From positions 62,001-126,000 of the forward strand of contig CAJQHZ010000020.1 in NCBI GenBank assembly GCA_905478295.1: a DNA stretch of 64,000 nt, in the 5' to 3' direction. The stretch is from an uncultured Flavobacteriales bacterium (lineage in GTDB: Bacteria; Bacteroidota; Bacteroidia; Flavobacteriales; Schleiferiaceae). The notes beneath the pieces are model-generated. The model saw only the letters and a list, made by a program, of their open reading frames with translations. It searched no databases and was not told the origin of the DNA. The position numbers were made by a program, and so were the translations under genes. Shown here piece by piece: positions 63,843 to 64,000 of this stretch (position 1 is its first letter; every line of letters begins with the position of its first letter).

Positions 63843-64000
63843 TTACGCGCCAATACAAAGGACCAATTCTCCTTTCAATCCACCGCGCTCTTCTACTACT
63901 GCTAATACTTCAGCTGCAGTTCCCCGTAGGGTTTCTTCAAACTTTTTTGAAATCTCACGACTGATAGTTACTGGACGTTCACTTCCGCAATATTCAACGA
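63843..64000 (-). CDS. rsmI: 3' end of rsmI (16S rRNA C1402 2'-O-methyltransferase)
   Basis: A minus-strand frame enters from the right edge and ends with TAA at 63843-63845, giving 51 C-terminal residues plus a partial codon. They read REISKKFEETLRGTAAEVL followed by a Gly/Lys-rich turn and GELVLCIGA. This matches the RsmI C-terminus (REITKKFEE, then KGEIVLVIEG). RsmI methylates the 2'-OH of C1402 in 16S rRNA. The rest of the gene lies outside the window. It is upstream of, and in the same direction as, the DAHP synthase gene. Confidence 0.8.
   Translation of the reverse strand, partial: VEYCGSERPVTISREISKKFEETLRGTAAEVLAVVEERGGLKGELVLCIGA

Overview
The window looks like ordinary chromosome from a member of the Bacteroidota, most likely a marine-type member of the Flavobacteriales (Cryomorphaceae/Schleiferiaceae-like). 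The evidence is the set of lineage-typical families (DUF2480, DUF6341/DUF6427, HU-CCDC81/SPOR fusion, a Bat aerotolerance operon, bifunctional DAHP synthase/chorismate mutase), a type IX secretion (T9SS) sorting tail on a CotH-family protein, a mevalonate-type HMG-CoA synthase, a b-type succinate dehydrogenase without SdhD, and promoters of the Bacteroidota type (TTG, about 20 bases, TAnnTTTG) instead of -35/-10 boxes. The placement below order level is inference. I see no tRNA, rRNA, insertion sequence, prophage or CRISPR array.

Layout. 1-761: the tail of one gene and a secreted protein of unknown function. 763-8672 (minus): the SUF iron-sulfur assembly operon (sufA-B-C-D-S-E-DUF59), followed by HMG-CoA synthase and a DUF2480 protein. 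8767-10289 (plus): thiL and a small orphan. 10286-18256 (minus): a tightly overlapping MoxR-DUF58-Bat operon in which batB and batC are fused. 18343-23948 (minus): ridA, ileS, a TraR/DksA-like gene, lspA and pdeM. 23949-24364 is the only long gene-free stretch; it has promoter-like motifs, inverted repeats and a 14-codon ORF ahead of secA. 24365-31892 (plus): secA, an RND-family permease, rmlA and a polyprenyl synthetase, nearly gapless. 31955-39437: purD, DUF6341/DUF6427, a GT9 glycosyltransferase, a thioesterase, an HU-SPOR protein, dprA and gdhA. 39494-45204: an alpha/beta hydrolase and an aminopeptidase P (minus), divergent from sdhCAB (plus). 45267-49676: a GyrI-like protein, lepA, a YjbR protein, a CAT-like acyltransferase, an alkyltransferase-like protein and trmB. 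49701-60928 (minus): surface and envelope hydrolases (CotH-type, esterase, SGNH, GH16) mixed with CYTH, a long RluA-type synthase, a nitroreductase, menB and a sugar porter. 61019-64000 (minus): recJ, DAHP synthase/chorismate mutase and the 3' end of rsmI.

How the genes work together. Most of the window is housekeeping: Fe-S assembly, respiration (SdhCAB, MenB, possibly the prenyl chain), translation and tRNA/rRNA modification, protein export (SecA, LspA), and envelope building (RmlA, GT9). The accessory flavour comes from the secreted or lipoprotein hydrolases and the sugar transporter, which fit growth on polysaccharide.

I did not find a convincing new multi-gene system. The best leads are the structured leader upstream of secA, three genes whose promoter motif sits exactly four bases before the start codon (leaderless mRNAs), the BatB-BatC fusion that keeps BatC's signal peptide internally, a BatE without a signal peptide, an alkyltransferase-like protein, and a pseudouridine synthase with a large coiled-coil and cysteine-containing N-terminal half.
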